Positions 16,203 to 23,775 of a stretch of DNA of 64,000 nucleotides are shown one piece after another. Position 1 is the first letter of the stretch; the number at the start of each line of letters is the position of its first letter. The stretch lies in assembly GCA_041753515.1 (NCBI GenBank), contig JBGSUE010000045.1, forward strand, positions 12,628 to 76,627, given 5' to 3'. The translations under genes and the position numbers were made by a program. Origin of the DNA: JBGSUE01 sp041753515 (GTDB lineage: Bacteria > Patescibacteriota > Microgenomatia > UBA10105 > UBA927). The notes beneath the pieces are model-generated. The model was not told where the DNA came from. It saw nothing but the letters and a program-made list of their open reading frames with translations, and did not search any database.

Positions 16203-17351
16203 ATGAAGTTTGGAATTAGAACGCCATCGTTGAAGCGGAGAATTGCAGCCAGAACATCCTGGAAGCGAGTAGTAAGGCATAATTTGGGCTTGAAAGCTCC
16301 CAAGGGGATGGGGATATTAACAAACCCGAAGAAAGCTCTGTATAACAAGGTATATAATAAAACAACAGTGAGTGTAGATAATTTGCTGAAAGGGCATCCA
16401 CCTATACCAGCAGTACCATCTACTTCTCATAAACCAAATATGGAAGATCAACACCAATCAGGCATTCAAATAAACAACACAGGAAGCATTATCAGAAGCT
16501 CAAGCAAGGCTTTGACTGTCACCAGTAAGAACTTTCACAAACTTCGACAGGAGATCACGGATATTTACAACCAGAGACAGGAGTTAATTAAAAAACTCAA
16601 CTCTGCAAAGACTAAATTGTTTCTTCTGACTACAGTACATTTCGGGAGCTATCTGGTAATTATTGGTTTCTTCTACAAGAAAATTGCTGAATCAAGAAAT
16701 ACTCAGCAACAGATTGTCAAAGATTTGGAAAAGCAGGTTTCAGAAACCTTCGTTAACCTTACGTTTGCTGACAAATCCCAACTGGAAAAAAGCTGGCTGA
16801 ATTGCATTGATACCTTTAAGGAACTTATGGGTAGCGAAAAGATTTGGGACATTACTTACGCAGAGGGGGTTAACAGAGCACAAGCACGTACAGTAGCTCA
16901 GACAGCCACCAAGAGAACCTTGATCCCCCGCACTGAACGAGAGATTGAGTTTATCAAGAGTGACTTGCCTCATTTGCTTCTTCCCAACGCTAATGGACCA
17001 GACGTGTTTTTCTATCCCACATTCTTACTACTGTTCAAAGACAATCAGGAGTTTGGTATTTTTGATCTTAAAGAAATAACAGTTGCTATGAAACTTTCAG
17101 GATACATTGAAGAAGAAAGCGTTCCAAAAGATACTGAGATCATTCAGCACACATGGAAAAAAGCCAATAAGGATGGCTCTGGAGACAAGCGATTCAAAGG
17201 GAACTATCAGATTCCCATAGTGAAATACGGAGATATGACGATTGAAGCAGAGGGAGGACTTGAAGAATCATTCATGTTTAGTAATTTCGATGCTTTTGGT
17301 GATTTTGCAAAAACCTTTGAATACCACGCCTCATTATTGCGCAAGCTCTAA
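16203..17351 (+). CDS. Unknown cargo protein 2 with basic N-terminus and membrane segment
   Basis: A 382-residue protein. Residues 1-50 (MKFGIRTPSLKRRIAARTSW ... GMGILTNPKKALYNKVY) form a very basic leader of a kind I associate with Gram-positive mobile-element proteins. A coiled-coil stretch and one hydrophobic segment (about 138-160) follow, then a soluble C-terminal domain. A strong ribosome site GGAGG (near 16189) precedes the ATG. Function unknown. The next gene starts 2 bases after its stop. Confidence 0.65.
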   Translation: MKFGIRTPSLKRRIAARTSWKRVVRHNLGLKAPKGMGILTNPKKALYNKVYNKTTVSVDNLLKGHPPIPAVPSTSHKPNMEDQHQSGIQINNTGSIIRSSSKALTVTSKNFHKLRQEITDIYNQRQELIKKLNSAKTKLFLLTTVHFGSYLVIIGFFYKKIAESRNTQQQIVKDLEKQVSETFVNLTFADKSQLEKSWLNCIDTFKELMGSEKIWDITYAEGVNRAQARTVAQTATKRTLIPRTEREIEFIKSDLPHLLLPNANGPDVFFYPTFLLLFKDNQEFGIFDLKEITVAMKLSGYIEEESVPKDTEIIQHTWKKANKDGSGDKRFKGNYQIPIVKYGDMTIEAEGGLEESFMFSNFDAFGDFAKTFEYHASLLRKL

Positions 17352-17353
17352 CT

Positions 17354-18112
17354 ATGTTTGGCATCTTCAATAAAACGAAATACTCAAATGACGATGACGC
17401 AATAACAGCACTCATGCGAATCTCCAGTATGGGTTTTGGTGGTGAACAAGATTTTGAGAAAAATAACATGCTCAAAGTATTGGAAGAAGTTGAAGGTTAT
17501 GCCAGTAATCTTCAAAACCCTAAACTTGGCTATTGGTTGGGTATTGCTTGGAGAAACTTTACTGCATGGCACATCAGGGGCGATGAAAGAAAAGAATACC
17601 TTGAAAAATCAGTTTACTACTACGATAAAGCACTGGAACTTTCCAAAAATAGATTACCTATCCAATTACCCCTCGAACAACGTCATGATGCTGAATATCT
17701 TGATCAAATAGATATTGCAGGGGATTTAGGTGACATGCTGGTAAACGAAGTGCCTATTAGAGATTTAGATCGTGCTGAGAAAGTATTGCAGTTTGTTTTT
17801 GACAACACTGATGAATACGAGCCTTGCCTTTGTGCTTATGCTGAACTCTTTTACAAGCGTGGCAATTATCTCAAGAGTGCCGAGATAGGCTTAGATATCA
17901 GCGACAGGTGTGCAAAATCACCTGAATGGAGAGACGATCCACCCCCTGCTCCATTGGGAATTGTAGGGAGCGCATATAGAGCCTTAGCAAAACAGGCAAA
18001 AAAAGCAGGCAGATCAAATGAAGCGATTGAGATATTTCAGAAAATGAAAGATTTGAAGGTTGCTTCTGAAAATGATTTGAAGATACTTGAACGACTGCAA
18101 TCAGAAAAATAA
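17354..18112 (+). CDS. Unknown cargo protein 3, TPR-like repeats
   Basis: A 252-residue helical protein with repeats of the tetratricopeptide kind (YLEKSVYYYDKALELSKN; RAEKVLQFVFDNTDEYEPCL; EAIEIFQKMKDLKVASEN). TPR proteins hold protein complexes together. It is tightly coupled to the gene before it (2 bases). No catalytic motif seen. Confidence 0.65.
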   Translation: MFGIFNKTKYSNDDDAITALMRISSMGFGGEQDFEKNNMLKVLEEVEGYASNLQNPKLGYWLGIAWRNFTAWHIRGDERKEYLEKSVYYYDKALELSKNRLPIQLPLEQRHDAEYLDQIDIAGDLGDMLVNEVPIRDLDRAEKVLQFVFDNTDEYEPCLCAYAELFYKRGNYLKSAEIGLDISDRCAKSPEWRDDPPPAPLGIVGSAYRALAKQAKKAGRSNEAIEIFQKMKDLKVASENDLKILERLQSEK

Positions 18113-18161
18113 TCTTATAACACTTACTCCAGGCTGGCTCATCTCTTGATATAATCAGAGC

Positions 18162-18986
18162 ATGAAATTAAGCGATGGTGCATCCGAAAGAATAAAAGAA
18201 AAATTAGATAAACTCAAAACTCGAGTTGGACATAGAAAACTCATTTCTGACATTCTGTTTCCTTCAAAACAGAAAGAACTAAATCGACAAGTTGTCAATC
18301 AATATGCGGATAACTTGGACAAGAAGATAAAAAGGATCGAACCACTAATACGATCGTTGAAGTCACATACTGACTACATTGGCGATCCAGACAAGTTTGT
18401 TGCAGCTTATTTGCTCATAGGCAAAAGTTATACCAGTCTCAAGGCGGTAACTATCTTGGTAAGACAAGGCTACTCATTTCAGATAGTTGAGCTTGTTAGA
18501 TCATCAATGGAGTCACTGAATCTCTCTGTGCTCTTTTTTGAAGATGGACAGGAGGAGTTATTAAAAAAGTGGTTTGAAGGCGAAATTGTTGGCAATAGAA
18601 AGGCTCGTGAGGTACTTAATGCTGCTGTTAATAAGATGAAACAGGATATGGGAGACGAACAAGTACCGATGAAAGAAGCGTTGTCTGATGTCTACTCCAT
18701 TTACTCGGCCTACACACATAGCGGATACTCTGCACTGTTTGATTTCATTGACGTTTTCAAAGAAGATTTTGATTTCGAACAATACACACAATTTCATTAC
18801 AGCCGCAAAAACCTTGAATTGATTGATAATCTCTACTTCAATACCTTGCTTGGTCTGAAAAATTACTACATCAGAGCAAAAGACGAGGAAAACTTGGCAA
18901 AGGTCGAGGCTCTGATAAGTAAGGAAGGTGGACAACTTGCAACTCCTGAACAAATTGCTATTGAAATGCAAAGATATAAAAAATGA
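18162..18986 (+). CDS. Unknown cargo protein 4, DUF5677-like
   Basis: A 274-residue helical protein. The segment AVTILVRQGYSFQIVELVRS ... YSIYSAYTHSGY resembles DUF5677 proteins, which have a HEPN-like arrangement of Arg and His and occur near restriction and abortive-infection genes; identification is tentative. TATAAT (18150-18155) in an extended TGA context ends exactly 6 bases before the ATG, so this gene starts its own leaderless transcript. Its TGA overlaps the HNH gene start (ATGA), making the two a coupled pair. Confidence 0.65.
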   Translation: MKLSDGASERIKEKLDKLKTRVGHRKLISDILFPSKQKELNRQVVNQYADNLDKKIKRIEPLIRSLKSHTDYIGDPDKFVAAYLLIGKSYTSLKAVTILVRQGYSFQIVELVRSSMESLNLSVLFFEDGQEELLKKWFEGEIVGNRKAREVLNAAVNKMKQDMGDEQVPMKEALSDVYSIYSAYTHSGYSALFDFIDVFKEDFDFEQYTQFHYSRKNLELIDNLYFNTLLGLKNYYIRAKDEENLAKVEALISKEGGQLATPEQIAIEMQRYKK

Positions 18987-19951
18987 ACTGGAAAATAGCT
19001 ACAAAAGATGTGAATCCAAACGATCCTAAAATAAAACAACTCTTTGATGAGGCTGTGGATGCTGCGCCTGCTGGTTATATAAAGGCAGATGCTTCGGGTA
19101 AGAATGTCGCAGAAGATACTGTTTCCATGCTTCCCAGAAAGCCAATAAAAGGAAAGTGTCGGTTATGCGGAGAAATTAGAGATTTGACGAAGGAGCATAT
19201 TCCTCCTAAATCGAGTGGAAACAAGAAAAGGCATACAACCCTTACATTTGACGATTGGTTGAGAGACAAATTAGAAGATAACCAAGAAGCAAAGCATACT
19301 GTTGAGCAAGGTGGTATTTTCGGCTATACCTTATGCAGAAGCTGTAACTCCCTAACGGGCAACCTGTATGGCAATGAGTACAAGAAGTGGGTGGAATTGG
19401 CTAAGAAAAAAATAGATGGCTTCGGAAATGGGATAGTTCCGAAGCTGGACAGTTTAACTGGACCATTTGGTGAGAACTTCACTTTTGGTAGCAAGGAAGA
19501 TGGATCAGTAAAGCCAGGAGCATTTGTACGTCAGGTATTATCTTGTTTGTGTAGTTTAAGTGGTTCATGGAATCTGGCAGAAAGGTATCCAGCCATTAGA
19601 CGTATTACTTTAGAGCAATCAACTGAGCCACTACCTCAAGGAATGGAATTGGGAATGTTCATTTTCTTCGGGCCACGAGTTCGTGTTCATGGGCCACAGT
19701 TAAAAATAGATGCAAAGACTCTGACTTGGCGATGGGTTCAAGAAATAGCTTATTCTCCTTTTGCCTTCCAGTTTGTAATTGCAAGTAATAATCCACAACC
19801 AGGCTTGGGATTGCTTATTGATAACTTCACTACGTTAAAACCAGAGACAGAACAGTATTATAGTGGCCTTTTGGAAATGGGGTTTGGATGGAGTCCTTAT
19901 CCAGGTGATTACCGATCACAGACTGCTATACGTGCTTCACGCAAGTCTTAG
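18983..19951 (+). CDS. HNH endonuclease-like protein
   Basis: A 322-residue protein whose residues about 58-120 hold an HNH/treble-clef core: CRLCGEIRDLTKEHIPPKS with the metal-binding CxxC and the EH pair, then CRSCNSLTGN. The remaining 200 residues have no motif I recognise and may recognise substrate or partner. Translation is coupled to the DUF5677-like gene by an ATGA overlap, so the two probably work together; a defence role is inference. It meets the next minus-strand gene tail to tail. Confidence 0.75.
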   Translation: MNWKIATKDVNPNDPKIKQLFDEAVDAAPAGYIKADASGKNVAEDTVSMLPRKPIKGKCRLCGEIRDLTKEHIPPKSSGNKKRHTTLTFDDWLRDKLEDNQEAKHTVEQGGIFGYTLCRSCNSLTGNLYGNEYKKWVELAKKKIDGFGNGIVPKLDSLTGPFGENFTFGSKEDGSVKPGAFVRQVLSCLCSLSGSWNLAERYPAIRRITLEQSTEPLPQGMELGMFIFFGPRVRVHGPQLKIDAKTLTWRWVQEIAYSPFAFQFVIASNNPQPGLGLLIDNFTTLKPETEQYYSGLLEMGFGWSPYPGDYRSQTAIRASRKS

Positions 19952-19952
19952 A

Positions 19953-20270
19953 CTATGCAGAGCGAGTCAGTGTGTGCAGTTTGTGAAGTGCTGTTTGGTG
20001 TTGAGTCTCAGTTGAGCAAATGTTTACTTGCAGAGATTTTACTGGAGACAGTGGGTTGTTGAAGATAATTTCCTTCTCTTGATATTTTAGCTGCAGCCTC
20101 GTTCCATGGGTATAGTACTGTTCCAGAAGTTCCTCTACTGTCGGTAATTCTTCTGTTTTCAATTCCTCTTTGAGTAAGGAAACCTTTTTCTTCTTCGCTG
20201 ACTCCTGTAACCCAGCCAGTAAATCTGGAAGGTTCATTTTTATTTTGGTATTTCCGTCTTTGTTTTTCAT
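19953..20270 (-). CDS. Small unknown protein at the element's right side
   Basis: A 105-residue frame, charged and helical in its first half (LPDLLAGLQESAKKKKVSLL). No family recognised. A second overlapping minus-strand frame (20008-20319) is also open, so the choice is based on composition and tail-to-tail fit with the HNH gene. It may be a remnant. Confidence 0.4.
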   Translation of the reverse strand: MKNKDGNTKIKMNLPDLLAGLQESAKKKKVSLLKEELKTEELPTVEELLEQYYTHGTRLQLKYQEKEIIFNNPLSPVKSLQVNICSTETQHQTALHKLHTLTRSA

Positions 20271-20329
20271 TCATACCTATTCTAACAATTTTTCTGTCTA
20301 AATGGTAATGTCGAAACACAAGAGGATAC

Positions 20330-20392
20330 CTGTCATAGTATTCTTGGGGTATAATATACCTGTCAGGGAGTTCCTGGTAATACTCGTTCTCT
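20330..20392. promoter_or_regulatory. Palindrome over a -10 box, flanked by imperfect direct repeats
   Basis: GGTATAATATACC is a palindrome around a central A and contains TATAAT. On either side is a 20-base imperfect repeat beginning ACCTGTCA and ending TTGG or CTGG (15 of 20 bases alike). The arrangement suits an operator at the element's right end, or recombination sites; it lies between the last element gene and DedA. Confidence 0.4.
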
Positions 20393-20452
20393 GACTAAAA
20401 ATATAATCTTCACACTTCCGGCTTATGTGCTGATTTGATATCATAGCTTTTT

Positions 20453-21148
20453 ATGGTTGCCCAATTGACACATACCTTCATCACCTACCTTGATCGCATA
20501 TCGGACATAATCCCCTTGCCGTGGTTTACGTTTTTCGGATCGATCGTAGAGGAAATCATTGCGCCGATCCCATCACCCGTGGTTATGACCATCGCAGGAT
20601 CTATTGCCGGTGCGCAAAATGAGACACTTCTCTTTGTCTTTTTCATTGCACTGACGGGAGCAGTAGGTAAAACCGCCGCAAGCTATATCATGTATATCCT
20701 TGCAGACAAATTCGAAGATATCGTGCTTTCAAAATTCGGTAAATTTGTCGGAATAACACACGTCCAGATTGAGCAAATCGGTAGCAGGCTCAACAAGGGG
20801 TGGAAAGATGACATCATGCTTATCATATTGCGTGCTGTACCCATTATCCCCAGCGCGCCGGTGTCGCTCCTGTGCGGACTCATCAAAATCAATATGCGCA
20901 CGTTTCTCTCTGCCACGTTCATCGGCACGACGCTGCGCAACCTTTTCTATCTTGCAATCGGTTACACAGGCATCTATGCGACCGAATCACTGATCGTCCA
21001 GCTGGAAAATTTCGAAATTGCAGGATATATCATCATCGGAGTATTTGCAGCAGGCATTGGCGGATATATACTCTTTCAACACAAAAAAGACTTGCTCATG
21101 GAAAAAATATTCCGTCCGGAAAAAAATAAGGAAAATAACGGTATATAA
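20453..21148 (+). CDS. DedA-family (VTT domain) membrane protein
   Basis: A 231-residue multi-pass membrane protein with the DedA features: an acidic re-entrant segment (FGSIVEEIIAPIPSPVV), GAVGKTAASYIMY, and LRAVPIIPSAPVSLLCGL. DedA/VTT proteins move lipid carriers such as undecaprenyl phosphate or phospholipids between leaflets. TATCAT in an extended TGA context ends 8 bases before the ATG. It is the first housekeeping gene after the integrated element. Confidence 0.88.
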   Translation: MVAQLTHTFITYLDRISDIIPLPWFTFFGSIVEEIIAPIPSPVVMTIAGSIAGAQNETLLFVFFIALTGAVGKTAASYIMYILADKFEDIVLSKFGKFVGITHVQIEQIGSRLNKGWKDDIMLIILRAVPIIPSAPVSLLCGLIKINMRTFLSATFIGTTLRNLFYLAIGYTGIYATESLIVQLENFEIAGYIIIGVFAAGIGGYILFQHKKDLLMEKIFRPEKNKENNGI

Positions 21149-21159
21149 TTCAGTTCACT

Positions 21160-21918
21160 TTACATTGTTTCGTACGATAGTGTGACAGAAACTGTCACTT
21201 CGTTGGTTCCCGGACTTACCTGAGCACCGCCGCCGCTTACTTCCATTGAATCGGTACTGTTTTTTGCATTATAGAGGAGCGGCACCGGGGAACCGCCCAT
21301 ATTCTCATTCACATTCACGATTTTCCCCAGCTTCACACCTGCCAAGCGGGCAAGTGACTCCGCTTTTTCTTTCGCTTCAGCAACTGCAGCTTTGCGAGCC
21401 TCATCCATCGTTGTATCGGCAAGCTCATCGGACAATATAAATGACAGTTGTCCGACCTGTTCCAGGCCGTACGTCCCGGCAAGATCAAGGACTGCCGGAA
21501 TATGTTCAAAATTCCGGATACGAACTTGTACGCTTGAGGAAACGACATACCCGGATGGTCTGCCTGTCCTGCTGTCATAATCCGGATAGATGTTGTAACC
21601 GGTCGTTTTCAGATCCTTTTTGTCGATTCCGATTTTTTCAAGTGCTTCTGAGAGCGTATTCATTGTTTTGTCCGCTTCCTCCTGGACACTTTTAACAGAC
21701 ATACCGCTTTTTCTCACTCCCAGCTCCACAAACGCACGGTCCGGGACAACATGGATTTTCCCCTCACCGGTCACATCAAATGTACTGGTCTTGTTTGTTG
21801 ATACCTGTGATATATTCAATGGTATCCCACCGGTTACCCGAAAAAACATTCCGGCAACAATTGCTACCATCATAGATCCCACAAAAATTTCAGCATATTT
21901 TTTCATACCTTCCTCCAT
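21160..21918 (-). CDS. SIMPL domain protein (DUF541), membrane anchored
   Basis: A 248-252 residue protein with an N-terminal hydrophobic anchor (about residues 9-28) and a SIMPL domain (TFDVTGEGKIHVVPDRAFVE ... ITVTVTLSYE-like end). Function poorly known; exported or periplasmic. Two starts compete. ATG 21918 lies 6 bases after TATACT (extended TGA context) and would be leaderless. ATG 21906 is preceded by GGAGGAAGG. Both give nearly the same protein. Confidence 0.85.
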   Translation of the reverse strand: MEEGMKKYAEIFVGSMMVAIVAGMFFRVTGGIPLNISQVSTNKTSTFDVTGEGKIHVVPDRAFVELGVRKSGMSVKSVQEEADKTMNTLSEALEKIGIDKKDLKTTGYNIYPDYDSRTGRPSGYVVSSSVQVRIRNFEHIPAVLDLAGTYGLEQVGQLSFILSDELADTTMDEARKAAVAEAKEKAESLARLAGVKLGKIVNVNENMGGSPVPLLYNAKNSTDSMEVSGGGAQVSPGTNEVTVSVTLSYETM

Positions 21919-21979
21919 ATATACAGTATATCACGATTTCTCACTTGGTTTTCAGCCCCGCTGCCACTATACTTCATAT

Positions 21980-22717
21980 ATGGAAAAACCCATTACTACT
22001 CTTTTTATGCTCATGTCGCTCGACGGAAAAATTACGACTGGTGATACGGACGAACTGGATGTAGACATAGACTTTCCCAGAATATCGGGCATAAAAGAAG
22101 GGCTCCATCAATATTATGAACTGGAAAAACAAACGGACCTCTACTCCCTTAATACCGGTCGGGTCATGGCAAAAATCGGAGTCAATACACGAATGAATGA
22201 ACCTGATAAAATAGGATGCAGTTTTATTATCATTGATTCAAAACCACATCTGACATACAAAGGCACAGAATACATGGCAAAATGGGTTAAAAAACTCTAC
22301 TTGGCTACGGCAAACAAAAAACACCCGGCATACACACTTCAGAAATCACGAAATAATATTGAAATTATTCCTTTCGAAAAATCTGTTCATCTTGAAAAGC
22401 TGCTTATTGCATTGAAAAGCCGTTATGGAATTGAAAGGCTTACGATCCAATCAGGCGGCAAGATAAATTCGTCATGGATCAGGCAAGGTCTTATTGATTT
22501 TATTTCCATAGTGGTAGCTCCATGCCTGATCGGAGGATCAGATACACAAAGCCTGATGGGCGGAACATCACTTCATACTCAAAAAGATCTCGCACTGATT
22601 CGGACACTGGAACTCGTTTCAAACACAACTCTGAAAAATTCTTATATTCATTTACTTTATAAAGTGCATCCGGAAACACGAGTTGAGGAAAATAGAGAAA
22701 AATACATTAAGAGGTAA
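21980..22717 (+). CDS. RibD C-terminal / dihydrofolate-reductase-like reductase
   Basis: A 245-residue NADPH-dependent reductase of the RibD_C family: TTLFMLMSLDGKITTG at the N-terminus, GVNTRMNEPD, and a QSGGKINSSWIRQGLIDF nucleotide-binding region. The frame stays open much further upstream (to 21620) antisense to the SIMPL gene, but TATACT (21968-21973) ends exactly 6 bases before ATG 21980. No other riboflavin or folate gene is nearby, so the substrate is open. It is followed after 7 bases by nth. Confidence 0.85.
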   Translation: MEKPITTLFMLMSLDGKITTGDTDELDVDIDFPRISGIKEGLHQYYELEKQTDLYSLNTGRVMAKIGVNTRMNEPDKIGCSFIIIDSKPHLTYKGTEYMAKWVKKLYLATANKKHPAYTLQKSRNNIEIIPFEKSVHLEKLLIALKSRYGIERLTIQSGGKINSSWIRQGLIDFISIVVAPCLIGGSDTQSLMGGTSLHTQKDLALIRTLELVSNTTLKNSYIHLLYKVHPETRVEENREKYIKR

Positions 22718-22724
22718 ATAACAA

Positions 22725-23378
22725 ATGGATAAAAAAGTAAACGTACGTGAAATTATCAGACGTCTATATACGGCATTCCCGGAACCGAAGTGTGAACTGC
22801 ATTTCACCACGCCGTTTGAGCTTCTTGCGGCAACGATTTTGTCTGCGCAGGCAACGGATAAAAAAGTCAATGAAATCACTCCTTCCCTTTTTCACACATT
22901 CCCGACAATAGCCGATTATGCACATGCATCACCTGGCGAAATTGATAGATATGTAAATAAAGTACTATTTCACAACAACAAATCAAAACATATCCATCTT
23001 GCCGCCCTCAAAATCATGAATGAATATGATGGCCGCGTCCCGGACTCTATGGAAAAACTCCTGACGCTTGCGGGAGTTGCCCGAAAAACCGCCAATGTCA
23101 TTTTGGGGACAGTATTCAATAAGGCCGAAGGCATCGTGGTAGATACCCACATGATCAGACTCGCCAATAAACTCGGACTGACCGCACACAAAGATCCGGT
23201 CAAAATTGAACAGGATCTCATGAAAATTGTCCCACGAGATAAATGGATTGATTTCGGACATCTCATCACGCTACACGGCAGGTACCAATGCCCCGCCAAA
23301 CCACACGACTGTACGGAGTGCGTATTGGATGATCTCTGCCCTGAGTACAGCCAATGGAATAAAGTTAGGCCTCTGTGA
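22725..23378 (+). CDS. nth: Endonuclease III (DNA glycosylase/AP lyase)
   Basis: A 217-residue protein with the helix-hairpin-helix LAGVARKTANVILG containing the catalytic Lys, VVDTHMIRLAN with the catalytic Asp, and the 4Fe-4S motif C-x6-C-x2-C-x5-C (CPAKPHDCTECVLDDLC). It removes oxidised pyrimidines and cuts the abasic site. GAGG at 22711-22714 serves as ribosome site, typical for a second gene in an operon. The end overlaps rplS by 14 bases, tail to tail. Confidence 0.96.
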   Translation: MDKKVNVREIIRRLYTAFPEPKCELHFTTPFELLAATILSAQATDKKVNEITPSLFHTFPTIADYAHASPGEIDRYVNKVLFHNNKSKHIHLAALKIMNEYDGRVPDSMEKLLTLAGVARKTANVILGTVFNKAEGIVVDTHMIRLANKLGLTAHKDPVKIEQDLMKIVPRDKWIDFGHLITLHGRYQCPAKPHDCTECVLDDLCPEYSQWNKVRPL

Positions 23379-23754
23379 TTTTGCTTGCAGCTTTACCTGT
23401 CCTGGCCCGAAGATAATACAGTTTTGCTCTGCGCACTTTTCCGTACTTTTTTACGTCGATTTTTTTGATCCAGGGGGAATTCAATGGGAAAATTCTCTCT
23501 ATACCGATTCCTCCGGTACCGATTCTTCTCACTGTCATCATTTTGTTTGTTCCGATACCTTTGAGACCAATCAGAATCCCTTCAAATACCTGAATACGTT
23601 CCCTGACTTCTTCCTTGACTTCCCTTTTCGTCTTACCGGCAACTTTCTCTTTTTCTATCAGCCGGTAATGAACACGAAGCGTATCACCGACATGAATCGT
23701 GACATCGTTTTTCTTTTCAGGATCAGTACCGGTCCAAACAACGCTCAGTGCCAT
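23365..23754 (-). CDS. rplS: 50S ribosomal protein L19
   Basis: A 129-residue L19: IHVGDTLRVHYRLIE, RIQVFEGILIGLKG, MTVRRIGTGGIGIERIFPL and YLRARTGKAASKI. It sits at the 30S-50S interface. It carries a short extension at both ends relative to the 115-residue norm. TATAAT (extended TGG context) lies 8 bases before the ATG, within the spacer after pyrG. Confidence 0.96.
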   Translation of the reverse strand: MALSVVWTGTDPEKKNDVTIHVGDTLRVHYRLIEKEKVAGKTKREVKEEVRERIQVFEGILIGLKGIGTNKMMTVRRIGTGGIGIERIFPLNSPWIKKIDVKKYGKVRRAKLYYLRARTGKAASKITEA

Positions 23755-23775
23755 AATAAGCGATTATACCAATAA

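Larger units (their letters stand above)
8557..20440. mobile_element. Integrated element at tRNA-Lys with serine and tyrosine recombinases
   Basis: From the 3' end of tRNA-Lys to just before the DedA gene the sequence is clearly more AT-rich than the flanks and holds recombination, regulatory and unknown genes in place of housekeeping ones. A large serine recombinase sits directly at the tRNA, and a tyrosine integrase lies in the middle (14497-15396), so two elements may be nested or fused. I found no convincing copy of the tRNA 3' end near the right side, so the right boundary (about 20320-20440) is an estimate from gene content. No structural phage genes or conjugation genes are visible. 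Confidence 0.7.

Noticed and set aside
16740..16973. Minus-strand reading frame within cargo protein 2
   Set aside because: It is antisense to a frame with a strong ribosome site and coherent composition; many similar shadow frames in the window were dropped for the same reason.
19953..20450. Copy of the tRNA-Lys 3' end marking the right attachment site
   Set aside because: By eye only weak partial matches to the CTGCCGACTCA end were found; none long enough to call.
21620..21979. N-terminal extension of the RibD-like protein
   Set aside because: It is antisense to the SIMPL gene and has no family similarity; the promoter box 6 bases before ATG 21980 sets the start.
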